NCBI GenBank assembly: GCA_001179505.1
Contig: CDMY01000635.1
Coordinates: forward strand, 253,854 to 309,392
Direction: 5' to 3'
Source: Vitrella brassicaformis
Lineage: Eukaryota > Sar > Vitrellaceae
Length of the DNA: 55,539 nucleotides
Part shown: piece after piece, positions 39,013-51,100 of the stretch
Layout: each line of letters opens with the position of its first letter
Numbering within the stretch: the first letter of the stretch is position 1
Notes under the pieces: model-generated
The model's database searches: none
What the model was told of the DNA's origin: nothing
Seen by the model: only the letters and a program-made list of their open reading frames with translations
Program-made: the position numbers and the translations under genes

Positions 39013-42000
39013 ATGGCGCCCGTGCGGCTGGCGGAGGACCTGCCGGCTGACCTCCCCCACTGGGGAGAGGCCAAGGCCATGGCCACACTCAACAAGTTCC
39101 TCACCGACCTGCAGGGCTTTGACAATCCATTCCAGGTCACGCACGCCGCCACGACCACCGCCGACACAGCTGGATGCGATGCAGCGGACGGAATGGGTAG
39201 ACACACCTCATGTCTGTCGGGATTGCTTGTGTGTTTGCAGGACCAGGCGCGGCTGTGTCACAAGTACGTCAGGCGGATGGGTGACCAAGGCAAGGCGGTC
39301 AAGTCTGCCAGGCGGAGCCGCGCACCCTCACCGGCACGCAATTCTCGCGTCAGGGTCAGTCAGGGCAGGCAGGGAGAGAGGCGCCAACCGGGCAAGTGGA
39401 CATTTCATCGGTGTGGCATATATGTCGGTCGGTTCTTTTTGTTCTGCAGGCGCTTCTCGGCAAGTCATCTGCGTCGAGTCCGTCCTCGTCGAGCAAGCAA
39501 TCCCGTCCGCCGCGTGAGAGGCACCACCGCGGGTCGCTGCCGCCCTCCCACCCCTCCCACCTGGCCAGCCCCCACCCCCGCCCCTCAACTGGCCACCCAC
39601 ACTCGTCTCGACTGCGCAGCCGACCCAGCAGCATCGACACATCCCGCACCCGTGCCGGCATCGGGCCCATCCCCACCACCCCACCTGTGTACCCGGTGCG
39701 GCCCGCCGGCGCCGCCCCTGTGCACCCCTCTGGCGCCATGTCCGTGGGGTCTCTCACGCCGTCTATGTCGCCAGCGCACTCGCCCAAGGGCAGCAAGGCA
39801 TCCAAGCAGCGGCCACTGGTCAAGAACCCCACCACCAGCGCTACAACCAGCACTAACACTAGCACAAGCACAAGCACCAGCAGCTCCGCCACTCGCCCGG
39901 TGCGGCAGACGTCCGACAAGGGTCCGCCGCTGCCTTCCCCTTCTCCCCCCGCCACCCCCGCCCCCGTCGCGGGCAGCACCAGCACCAGCACCGTCACCAG
40001 CACCTCTCGTTCGCGTGGCGGCATCACCCGGCCGGCCTACCTCACGAGCCCGCGAGGTCAGAATGCGATGGCGGGCAACGCCCCGCCCCCCAGCAGCGAG
40101 GATAAGGCGGCTCGCGCGGTGGGCGGGCCCAGGAGTGGAGGCCATGCGCGGACCGATGGCGGTGGTGGTGCAGGAAGGGGTCACGAGGAGAAGAAGAGTG
40201 GCCAGCAACAGCAGCAGCAGCAACCGCCGCCGCCGCCGCCGCAGCAGCAGGGCAAGAACGGGGGCAATGGCAATAAGTGGGTGCGGCCACTACCTGAGTC
40301 AAAGTGAGCAATCAACAGACAGACAGATGACACAGCCAGTGAGGACGAGATACGGAAGAAGTCTGTGCATCTCTCTCTGTCTGTCTATGTGTGTGTGTAT
40401 GTGTGTGTGTATCATTCAGTCGTTGTGACATCGTGTTGAAGTGGGTGCAGCCTGCGAATGAGGTTGAGGTGGCTGGCTCATTCACACAACCACCGTGGAA
40501 GAGATTCCTCAAACTATCCAAATGCCCAAGGTCGGTCACTGACGGACAGAGGGAGGGAGGGAGGGAGGGAGGGAGGAGGGCCAGTGGTCGCAGACATACA
40601 CAGACAGACAGACAGACACACTCACACAAATATCGCCTGCACATGCTGCTTGCCTTGCGCGACATCCATCCATCCATATATCTATCCATCAGGACTGGTG
40701 TGTTTTGGTTGGCGTTGCGTGAGGTGCTGCCTGAGTTGGCTGCGGGCATGTATCATTTCAAGTACATCGTCGACGGCGAATGGCGAGTCGACGAGGCCAT
40801 GCCCCAACAAACGGTGAGCTAGGTAGAAACCGAACAAGAAGTGTAATGTGGCCCTCTCACTGCTTACTGTTTGTCTTGTCTTTCAGGATTCTGCGCACAA
40901 CTGCAACAACGTCTTGGCGGTGCACCCGTCCCTCACACGCAAATCGCGCCGCAACCTCGACAGCGCCCTCCCGCCCGTCAACAACGGCAGCAGCAACACG
41001 TCTGGTGTGCCGCCCCACCCCCCTCCCCCGCCACCCGGCCGTGTGTGCCGCACCCAGTCGCCCTCACCCATCGCCCGCGGCCCCACACTGTCACTCATCA
41101 ACCCACCACCACCCATGGGCATGCGCTCGCCGCCACCCGTCACCCCCCTGCCGTCGCCCATCCCCTCACCTGCACCTGCACCCGCCCCCAACGGCGGGGA
41201 GGGCAATGGGGGTGGGGCCTCTGGCGATAGGAAGGGCACCGGCGGGCTCTGCCCCAGGCGGCATCACGACAATGGGGCCGGCGTGGGCATGGACAGACCT
41301 AAAATCGACAGTAAGGAATTAATGGATATGCTAGGTTGGTTGAGGTCCGCCATGTCTCGGGCTCTGTGTGTGTGTGTGTGTGTGATTGTGGTGGGTGGTG
41401 CAGTATTGCCCGAGGATTCGGCGTTCAAGGGCTGCAAGGCGGCAGCTCAGCACATCCCGGAGGGCCTGCCCCACCCCCACTCCCACAGCAAGGGCCCCCT
41501 GGGCGTGTCGGTGATGGCGGAGCCCGTCACGGTCCGTCCGCTGCAGTGGATGCTGCCGCACGATGACGACCTCGGGACCCCCCAGGGCGGCAGCCTGCTG
41601 CAGGTGCCCGGCGAGGGCGGGCTGCACAGGGCCTCCAGCGAGATCGGCATCAGCCTCAACGCCGACTCGGACTCGCTGCGTCGCGTGGCGAGCATGTCGC
41701 TCAACGTGGCCGGGTGGCCGATGGAGGTCATGGAGAACCTCCACCAACCGGAACTCTACCTGGTAAGCCAAGCCGTCGACTTGACGGTGTCTCTCACTGA
41801 CGGACGCGCGGTTGTCACCTCATCCACACATCCATCCATCGTTGTCTGTGTGTCCCTCGCGGCTCGGTGTCTGTCTGTGGTGTGTGCAGGATCTGAAGCT
41901 TCCCGCCGTACGAGCGACCACCGGACTGGGACTCATGGGCGGAGGTCAGTCACACACACACACACACACTCACAACCACTCTTCCTTCTCTTGGTCGATG

Positions 42001-43542
42001 GGTTTATTGCCTCCCTCACTCAGGTTACATGATTCCCCATCCCGAGAAGGCATCGACGGGCGGCGCTGACGCATACTTCATCAGCGGCGACGGCATCGGC
42101 GTGGCAGACGGTGTGGGCGAGTGGGACTCGTTCGGACTCAACCCACGGCTGTTCGCCGAGCAGCTCATGCGCTCCTGCGAACACTACACACGCATCATCA
42201 CCTTCCCCACGGCCGCGCCGTCACAGCGGGCCATGAACATTCTCACTGCCGGTAAGCTATGCTTGCAAGAGACTTTCACCCATAGGCACAAAATGAAATG
42301 CGCCTAAGTGAGTGAGTGGACCTCCTTCCCTTGTGTGTGTGTGTCCGTGCATCCCACCATCGTGCAGCGTACGACGACACGACGGCCTTCGGGTCGAGCA
42401 CAGCGCTGGTTGCCTGTCTGGACGAGCAGGGCCAGCGGCTGGGCATCGCCAACCTGGGCGACTCCACGTGCCTCATCCTGCGACGACAGCAGCCATACGC
42501 CATGTCGCTGGTGCTGCGGACGCGCGAGCAGCAGCACTCGTTCAACTGCCCCTTCCAGCTCTCGCGCCTGCCGCAGCCGGAACACTTCCCAGACCTGCTC
42601 AAAGACGGAAAAATCACTCTCGTCAGGTAGGTATTCATTTGCCCCACACCACTGTAGGTTGCCCTTGGTATAATGGTGGGCATGTGATGGATGTCTGAGT
42701 ATGTGTTGGTTGTTCTGCTGTGTGTGTGTAGGGTTTTGAAGCAGTCGTCGTTGTTGCCGCAGGACACCCCGAGCATGGCCAATGGATACACCGCCACACT
42801 GCACGAGGGAGACCTGATCATCCTTGGCACCGACGGTATGATACATGTGATGCGGCAGGCAGGCAGGCAGACAGGCAGACAAACACGGGGGACACTTTGG
42901 TTCTGGGTATCATGGCTGGCTGGCAGGTGTGTTTGACAATTTGTTTGACCACGAGGTGTGCAACCTGGCCAATCTGACTATGTCGCCCTTCGAGGCAGCC
43001 CTGCTCAAGAACCCTTCACTCGTCACGTCGGCAGAGGTATGTGATGTGTACCCACACACATTCACGCACACTCAGCCACACGAGCCGAGCCAGGCATATA
43101 TACCACACCTGCAGTGCACCTGCATTGACTGACATGCGTCCGTCTGTCTGTCTTGTGTGCAGAGTGTGGCTCGTGCGATAGCTCATGCGGCATTTCATCG
43201 CAGCAAGGACCTCAAGGCCAAGTCGCCCTTCGCAAAGAATGCGCGACAGTCGGGCACCCACTACCAGGGCGGCAAAATGGACGACATCACCGTCGTCGCT
43301 TGGTACGCAACACCACCAATGAATGCGTCAAGGGATCCACGGTTTGCAAAGCGTCTCTGTGTGATTTGATTACATGCAGCTGGGTGGTGTCTGACACCAA
43401 CGAGGTGGCCCGTCCCCAGTCGGCCACAAGCCGCAAGAGCGTGAGCACGTGCGCCTCCTCGTCTGACGCCTCCCTCTCACCCCCACAGGCAGAGACCCTC
43501 CCACCCGCGACACCCCTCACACTCACCGAATGCGCTTACTGA
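39013..43542 (+). CDS. CBM48 glucan-binding domain fused to PPTC7-like PP2C phosphatase
   Basis: A putative carbohydrate-bound Ser/Thr phosphatase. Fourteen exons: 39013-39135, 39241-39354, 39450-40303, 40420-40530, 40693-40813, 40887-41310 (or 41334), 41404-41762, 41890-41944, 42024-42251, 42368-42626, 42732-42835, 42927-43036, 43163-43302, 43380-43542, giving 1054 or 1062 residues. A helical N-terminus (1-80) is followed by a Ser/Pro/Thr/Gln-rich region; an AMPK-beta-type CBM48 (about 364-455; EVEVAGSF, YHFKYIVDGEWRVD, NNVLAV, with the sugar-contacting Lys, Trp and Asn conserved); a Pro-rich linker; and a PP2C domain of the PPTC7 subfamily (about 720-1010; GVADGVGEWDSFG, FGSSTALVACL, ANLGDS, QQHSFNCPFQLS, LGTDGVFDNLFD, GGKMDDITVVAW). 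The metal-binding Asp residues are present, so it is probably active. PPTC7 is normally a short mitochondrial enzyme; this one lacks a leader and is cytosolic by inference. A role in storage-glucan control is an inference from CBM48. Confidence 0.88.
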
Positions 43543-45342
43543 GCCGAGCCGAGCCGAGCCGGGGTCTGGTCAGAGTGTGTGTACGTGTGTCCGTGAGATG
43601 GTGCATGGTGCATGTGTGCGTGTGTGTACATGAAACACTCTTTGTCGCGGGGGCGAGTTGACCAGAGGGGGAGAGAGAGGGAGGGGGGGAGACGGGATGG
43701 GATGCCGCGGTGATTTGCGGCCTTGCCTCGTCTGGTCTGGTCTGGCCTTGCCTGGGTGGGATGCGGTGGCGCGTGCGCTGAAGCAGACAAGAAAGGCCAG
43801 GCCGATTGCACCCAGTGCAATGGACTCTTTTGCTGCCTGCCTGCCTGCCTGCCACACCGACGGATGGATGGATGGATTGACCAGCGGAGTGTTTCACCCG
43901 AATTTTTCGCATCAACCACCACTATCGGCCACCGACTGTCTATGAAGAAGCAATCTAGTTGGGCCAGCCAGGGAAGAAGACAAGGAAGCTGCAGCCTGCC
44001 CTGCCCTGCCCGCCCATCTGGCCTGCCTGCCTGCCTTGGTGCTTGGTGTGTATGTCTTGTGTTGTGTTGTGCTGTGTTGCTGCTGCAGCAATCGAACGAA
44101 CGAACAGAGGCTGGCCGTTTTTGACAGCTCGGGGGCGGGGGCGGGTGATCAGACAGATCAGGGTGGGCAGGCGGGTGGGCGGGTGCTCTCCTCTCTCTTT
44201 CTCTGGTGGGGTGGGTGCGGTGCGCGGTGCATGGGCGGCTCGGTTCGGTGTGTCAGGCTGTCTGTCTACTCTACATGCTCTTCCTTTCCTTCGCTGTTTA
44301 TCTTGATGTTGCCTGCTTCTCTTTCTTATCGCCACTCCTTCATTTGCCTGCCTGCCTGCTTTCGTGTCTGCCTGCCTGTCTGCCTGGTTGCCCCGGTGGA
44401 CACAGAGAAAGACGTGAGGGCCACCGACCGACAGAGAAACAAGATACAGACCAGACACGTGAGGCGACCACATGCTGGTCGTGGTGGGGTTTGGGATTGG
44501 AGGGAGGGAGGGAGGGAGGGATGCGCTGCATACATAGGTTTTTGTCAACGACGCTTTTTTTCCTCTGACTGGCTGGCTGGCCTGCTTGCTTTCAAGGGCT
44601 GTTTTTGCCGCGGGGGGTGGGGGGGGAGTACGTATGTGGGTGAGGCAGGTAGGTAAAGAGGTGTTCATGTGTGGCTGGCTGGCTGGTGGTGCTGTGTTAT
44701 GTTATGTCGTTGTGTTGCGGACGGACGGCACGGGATTTTGGCTTTATCTATCTGCTGATTTATCGATGTGTTACCACTACGCACCCGCCCAGCCGTTTCC
44801 ACGAGGGAGGGACGGAGGGAGGGAGGGAGGGAGGGATGGAAACACAAGCAGACAGACAGACAGGGAGGCAGAGAGAGGGAGAGACAGAGTGAGAGGTGAT
44901 TTTTCCAACTTGCTACTACTTGCTATGCTGACCAGGCCGGCCGGCCAGCCGTGTGAGGTAACCGGCCGGCCGACTGACCGACCGACAGTGTTTGAGTCGG
45001 CAAGCGGGCCTGGCGGCTTCGTTCGTTCTATCTAGCTATCTTTCTGTATGTGATGCGATTTTGTGACTCGTTCTTTACACACATACATACATACAGACGT
45101 ACTCGCGTAGATACAAAGATACTCTCTCGCTTGGTCTGTTTGCCTGTCTGTCTGTCTGTCTTGGCGACGGGGGGCGGGAGGCGGGCGGCATACATCTTTT
45201 TTGGTTGTGGTGTGGTGTGGTGTGGCTGTCTGTGATGTGGCTGGCTGCTGGCGGGCTGATGCGATGCGATGCGATGCCCTCATGTCTGTCTGTCTGTCTG
45301 TCCCCTTGTCTGTCCATGTGTGTATGTCCGCGTAGGTGCGTG

Positions 45343-45400
45343 CGTACTCTGGTTGGTCGTTTTGGTGCGTACGTACTCTGGTTGGTCGTTTTGGTGCGTA
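45343..45400. repeat. 29-bp perfect tandem duplication
   Basis: Two adjacent perfect 29-bp copies (each starting CGTACTCTGGTTGGTCG) followed by GTAC-type inverted sequence. It differs from the surrounding tetranucleotide arrays in being longer and non-repetitive within the unit. Confidence 0.8.
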
Positions 45401-48048
45401 CGGTACCGTACAGACAGACGAGCATGGCATGGGCACGGGAGGCAGAGGAGAGGGAGAGGCGGGAGGTCGAGAGGGCGGTCGCCTCGTCGTCGCGTGTGTG
45501 CATGTATGTATGTATGTTATGTCGGTGTGTTGCGTGAGGTGAGGTGAGAGTGTCGTCTGTCTGTCTGTCTGTCTCACTCGCTCTTTATAAGGCAAGCTTA
45601 GCTTGGCATGACTGTCGATCCGACGGATCGACGTGTGTAGACGGATGGGACGGTATGCTATGCGGTGTCGGCGGTGTGGTGTGGTGTGGTGTCAAGTCGT
45701 GTGGTGTGGTGTTTGCTTGGTGGAGTGGAGTGGGTTGTTGGATGGGATGGCTGTTCATGTGTATGTATGTCACAGACAGAGAGGCAGGCAGCTGGACACA
45801 GGAACGAACGGAGAGGGAGGGAGGATGGAGAGATCCTGTGTGCTTATACATACAGACAGTGACCGAGAGCAGTGGGGCAAGAGAGAGGGGAGGGGGCGGG
45901 AGGGGGCGGGGCGAGCGCAACACCAGCACAAAGACAGACACCAGGTTGCATACATTTCTGTATGTACCAAGTGGATGGATGGATGGATCTCGATGCGTGA
46001 ATCCATGTAGACCTATATAGTGGATGGATGGATGGGTGGATGGGCATTGATGTATGTAAGTATGTGTGTGATGTATGCGTGTGTACGTGTCGTACGTGTG
46101 TGTCACTCACCTCACAACATGATATGTATGGAGTCAGTTCGGTCCACAAAGGGGTGGGTTGGCGGCTGATCGACAGAACGATCTCGATGTGTCCATGCAT
46201 TCCATTCACTGTCACCATTCATCCTTCATTCCAATTACTCGTGCGTGCCTGTTCACCATTACTCCCGTGCTATGATGCCATGCCATGCCATCCCAGACTG
46301 CGTGCGTGTCTTGTTGTCTTTTGTTCAACCCTCATCTGCCTGCCTGCCTGCCTGCCTGCCTACCTGGTGTAATTTTGTTCCCGTGTGTTGTGGAAACGTT
46401 GTGGAAACGTAGTGGTATTTGTTATGTGCTGCCAGCGGTGGAGTGGGGTCGGTGTGGACAGACAAGAGATCCCCAGCCAGCCAGCCAGCCCTGTCGATGG
46501 TCTCTTCCCCGCATGAGAGTGGCTTGGTGCGGCATCATGTTCGTCATACTCACGCCGAGGCGCAATGCCGAGAATTGCGCCTCTCCGTGAGGGAGTTGTG
46601 CTTGATAGCCGGCAAGACACGTACGTCGTGCTGCATACAAATGAGTGAATGATTGATGGGGACAGACAGTGGTGCTGCATGGGTGGATGGAGGCAGGCAG
46701 ACATGCCCGGTCGGTCGGTCGGTCGGTCGGTCGGAACTGACTCGTTTTTCTTCCGGCCGGGGGCCACACACATACAAGCCACACCATCCATCTCGATCTC
46801 ATCCATCCATCTCGATCTCATCCATCCACCCATCGATGTCCTATGCCTTCTACTGTGTTTTGATTCAAGATAGATCGGCTCCAGTCAGTCAGACATCCCA
46901 CCCGCTGGTTTGAAATGTGCGTATGCATGTGTGTGTGTGTGTGTGTGCATCCATTCATCGCACCCACCCGCCATGCCATGGACACTCATACATGTTATTG
47001 GGATTTTTCTCCCCTCCGTCTCTTAAGACACTCATCTATTGCAATCTCTCCACCACATCCATCCATCCATCCATATATCCATCCCCCAGCCACACGCATA
47101 CACGCCACCCCTCGGGCATTTTTCTTTCGACTTTTTTCTTTTCTGCCTGCCTGCCTGCCTGTCTGTCTGTCTGCCTCCGTGGCCTTTTGGTGTGGATGCA
47201 CTCACTGCATGGCGCGGGGGGGTCGGTCTTTTGTAATTCGTCGCAAACTCGCCCGCCTCGCCAGTACACTCACTCCCCTGCAGACAGACTGCTACTAACC
47301 TTCTAGCTCTTACCTCACCTCTCCCGTCTGTAATGTATTTTTCGGTCCGTCCGTCGCCAGACAAGACAAGACATCTACAATGTGTGTTTCGTGCCTTGCC
47401 TTGCTAGCTAAGCTGTTCGCGACCCTCCCTCCCTCCACACCCCAGCACTCGCTCTAACCCTTTCGTCTCCTCCCTCCCTGCCTGCCTGCCTGCCTGCCTG
47501 CCTGGATGTGTGTGCGTACTGATTGACCTTGGTTGGTACCGTGTGTGTGCCCCCGTATGTCCGTCCGTCCGTGCTGTGTCGTGTCCTGTCGTGTCGCCGC
47601 CCCTTCTTGCTCACTCCCTCCCCGAGTGTCGCTTTCTCCCGTGCCTGCCTGCCTGCCTGCCTTGGGTGTCGTTCGTGCGTCTTAGTGTGTGCCGTGTCGT
47701 GTCGTGTGTGATGTGATTGATGTGTGGCGTGGCGCTTTGGCTGCTGGATGCTTGTGGTTGTGTGAGTGTGTCAGCTGCCCGCCTGCCTGCCATGTGTGTG
47801 TGTGTGAGAGACCTATTGGCCAGCAATCCCTCATTGAATCAGTGACGGAGCGCAATACAACAGATCTGCCACAGCTCATTCATTCTCCATGGTGTTATAT
47901 ACAAAGTATCATCCACACACACTGACCTTCACACGCGTGCAGCCCCCTCCCCTACCTGTCTATTACGTCACACCACACACAAAATCCAAATACCTGCGTG
48001 TCGTGTCCATTAGCACACTCTACTCTACCCTACTCCCTACTCTCCGGC

Positions 48049-48049
<1 letters not shown>

Positions 48050-48079
<30 letters not shown>

Positions 48080-48093
48080 ACCCCCCCCCCCCC
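48050..48093. repeat. Long C homopolymer tract
   Basis: Thirty C, one A, then thirteen C, about 100 bp beyond the stop codon of the GH81 gene (G-tract in its transcript sense). The length is likely to be imprecise in the assembly. Confidence 0.8.
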
Positions 48094-48195
48094 ACCTGTC
48101 GACCTACCTGCATGCCCCACTTCACACACAAATGCAGTCTACCCTGATCACACCCACCTGGCCTCCACATATATGTCACACATGCACTCATGCAC

Positions 48196-51100
48196 TCATT
48201 GGATGACCTTCGGCAGGTCCCCCTCAGGCACCTGAACCTGCACACATACACAACACACACCCGCACCCATCGCTCGCTCTTGTTTCCGCGACTCACATCC
48301 CCTTCCCCCTCCCCCCACTCGTCAGGCACTTACATGGAATCGGCGGTCATGTCGGTGCTGTGCGGGTCGTGTCAGTGCCCAGTACATGGCCCACGACCGC
48401 GACAAACCCTCATCGAACGGACACCGACCGTGCGTGAGGTACCACAAGGCCCTCCCGCTGAACCAAAGAACACAACACACAGTCACACTCTGACACAGAG
48501 TCACAAACACCAAAACCAACTCATTGCACCTCCCCGCCCACCTACCTGTCAATAGCACCACCCAAGTTGGTCATGATGACGGACGTCCATGCCGACCATT
48601 TGGAGGGGTCGTCGCCCACAACGGGCAGGTGCCTCAGCCGCAGCGACCACTCCTCGGCCACGAAGGCGGCGGGCCGGATGAACGACAGTGCCGGTGTGAA
48701 GGGTATCATCTGTATGCCGTGGATGGCCGGCGGGTCGCTGCTGAACCACGTGCTGTACGACACCTTGTTCTGCAGAAACACTCCAGACACCTGAAATGAA
48801 TGGATGGCATCAAGGATCCACGCAACTTAAAGCTCATCAGCGGGGTGTCTCTGTCGCCCGCCCCTCTCACGTATGTACCTACCTTGTTTTGCCAGTAGGT
48901 GGCGGGGTGGTTGGCATTGCCGTTGCTGAGCAAGAAATACGACGACACGCTCACTCTGTCGATCGACACACCAGACAGACAAGACACACACCAACCACTA
49001 AGAGACGGCAGTGCGGTGCAGTGCAGCTGCTGCGGTGTACGGTACGTCGCTCACTTTTGTATGGCCATCATGGTTCTGGCCAGCAGCGCCATGCGCGGCG
49101 CATTCACGACGCGACTCCACAGGTGAAGCCCGTACAGGTAGTTGACCCCCTCCGACACCGATTCCTGGTCCTTACCTGCAGGCAAATGAACAGTCAGTCC
49201 ATCGACCAGACCACACACATACAGAAAGTGTGTTGCCTGCCTTGTGTTGTGCTGTGTCGTGTGTGTGTACCGTCAGCAGCGGCTAGGATGCCCTTGGCCC
49301 ACGAGTGGCCGTCGAACCAGTCGAAGTATCGAAAGGGGGGAAAGTACACATCTGCACCAGATCCCTCGCCACTTTTGGTGTCCGCCACATCAGAGGTAGC
49401 TCTAGCTCCTGCTGCTGCCGACGGATTGGACACATCCCGGATAAGCGCCCACACGAAATCCCTATTGGCCCGCTTCTCCACCCAAGAAGGATTCAGGTGG
49501 GCCAGCACGGCTGCCGCGGTGATGTGATAGCCAAAGTGGTAATGGTGGTCGTTGAAGACCGCGTTGCCGAAGTCGAACTCGCCAAGCACCAAGGTGGCCG
49601 AGACGTTTGGGGATTTCCCCGCCCTCCAGTTGCCGTCCGTCGGGAGGGAGGCTATCCCGCCCCACGTGGCGTCGTAGCGGAGAGCCGGTGGGGTGGGGAG
49701 GCTGATGTCACACGCCCCTGTGTCCGATATGGTGTTCTTCATTGTGCAAGCCAGGCGACGTTCCAGCTCGTGCAAGCACTGCACACAACAGACGGACAGC
49801 CGTGGTCGCATATCCCATTGCAGGGATGGATAGATAGATAGATAGGTGGATGTGTCAGTCCGCCGTCCCTCGAGGGGCGGACTGCCCCTCGACGTACCTA
49901 CCTACCTTTTGTGTGGTGAATGCCTTTGGCCCCAGCAGCTCCCGCGCCAAGAGGCAGAGAGACGCCACCTTCTGATTCACCTTACCAGAGAAATACCTGC
50001 ATGTCACACACACAACACACCGATAGTTGCAAGCCGGCCTCCCTCGCTCCCTCGCTCCCTCGCTCCCCCGCTCCCTCGCTCCCTCCCCCCGACAAGCAAC
50101 CAACCCCACCATGTGTCGGGCATGTTAGGCTGCGCACTGAGGTCGTTGACGTCTTCCTTCAGCTGCCACACCACCGCACTCCGATTGGCCCTCATCGGGC
50201 CAGCAGGGAGGTACCCCAGATGCTCCGCGACAGACGGCAGCTGTGCATGTGTGAGGTGTGTCTGCCATGTGGACCCCATGAGAGCCGTCATGGTGCCCTT
50301 GGTGGGGCTCTCCAGCTCCACTATGCTGACGCTGACGGGCAGGGAGGGCGAAGGGATGAGGCTGGCACGTCCGTTGAAGGCCACCGGCACCTCAGACGCG
50401 TTGGCTGGCCGCCGTAGGGGGCCCATGAGGGAGAGCTGGTGCGGGAAGGCGAAGTGCAGGAGGGGACGGGCTGACGGGGACGGCAGGGACACCCAGTCCA
50501 CGCTGCTCACCTAGGTATGTACAGACAGGGAGATAGGTACCACACACATGGATACATACACCGTCACACATGAATGAATGGTCCCGTAAGGTCACCCGCT
50601 CGCTGACCTTCCACTGGAACTCCACAATCACCTCCCCGCCTTCGTTCTCCTCTCTCATCGCCTCAGGGCTGGCCGCCACCCGCAGCTCGCCACCCGTGGG
50701 CCAGAAGAGCACATGGCGGTCGAGGGTCGCCTCGTACCTGGCCTCGTACGTCTGGCTGTGGTCCTCATCTGAGGTGTAGTTGGTGACATTGTCGGGCTCC
50801 AGCTGCAGGGCGAGAGAGGGGTGGTGGCTGGGAAGGGGTGTGTTAGGCGTTTCTCGTGTGCGGTGCGACGGATTGTCGGTGAGGACATTCATCTGTCGGT
50901 AGACGGGGTAGCCGGCCGTGTTCTCCTGACGCCACTTGTACTCGTCCAAATCACGTGGCGGACCTGCAGGCAATCATAAAATCGGTGTGCGCTGCGCTCA
51001 TTGATAGATCCATCCATCCGCTAAGTACCTCTGATAAGGTCAAATTCGAATGGCGTCATGGTTTGGGGTTCGTTCCAGCTCTGTTCGAAGCGCCATTTCT

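Larger units (their letters stand above)
43543..48195. repeat. 4.65 kb repeat desert
   Basis: No gene could be built on either strand. Simple-sequence arrays dominate: GCCGA at 43541-43560, GGGA/GAGG (44500-44520, 44810-44835), TGCC/TGTC, TG, GATG, TCGG at 46705-46733, ATCC, and a C30-A-C13 tract near the right end. Open frames translate to repetitive Cys/Val, Thr/His or Arg/Gln strings. The first and last few hundred bases are the 3' flanks of the two convergent genes. Confidence 0.7.
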
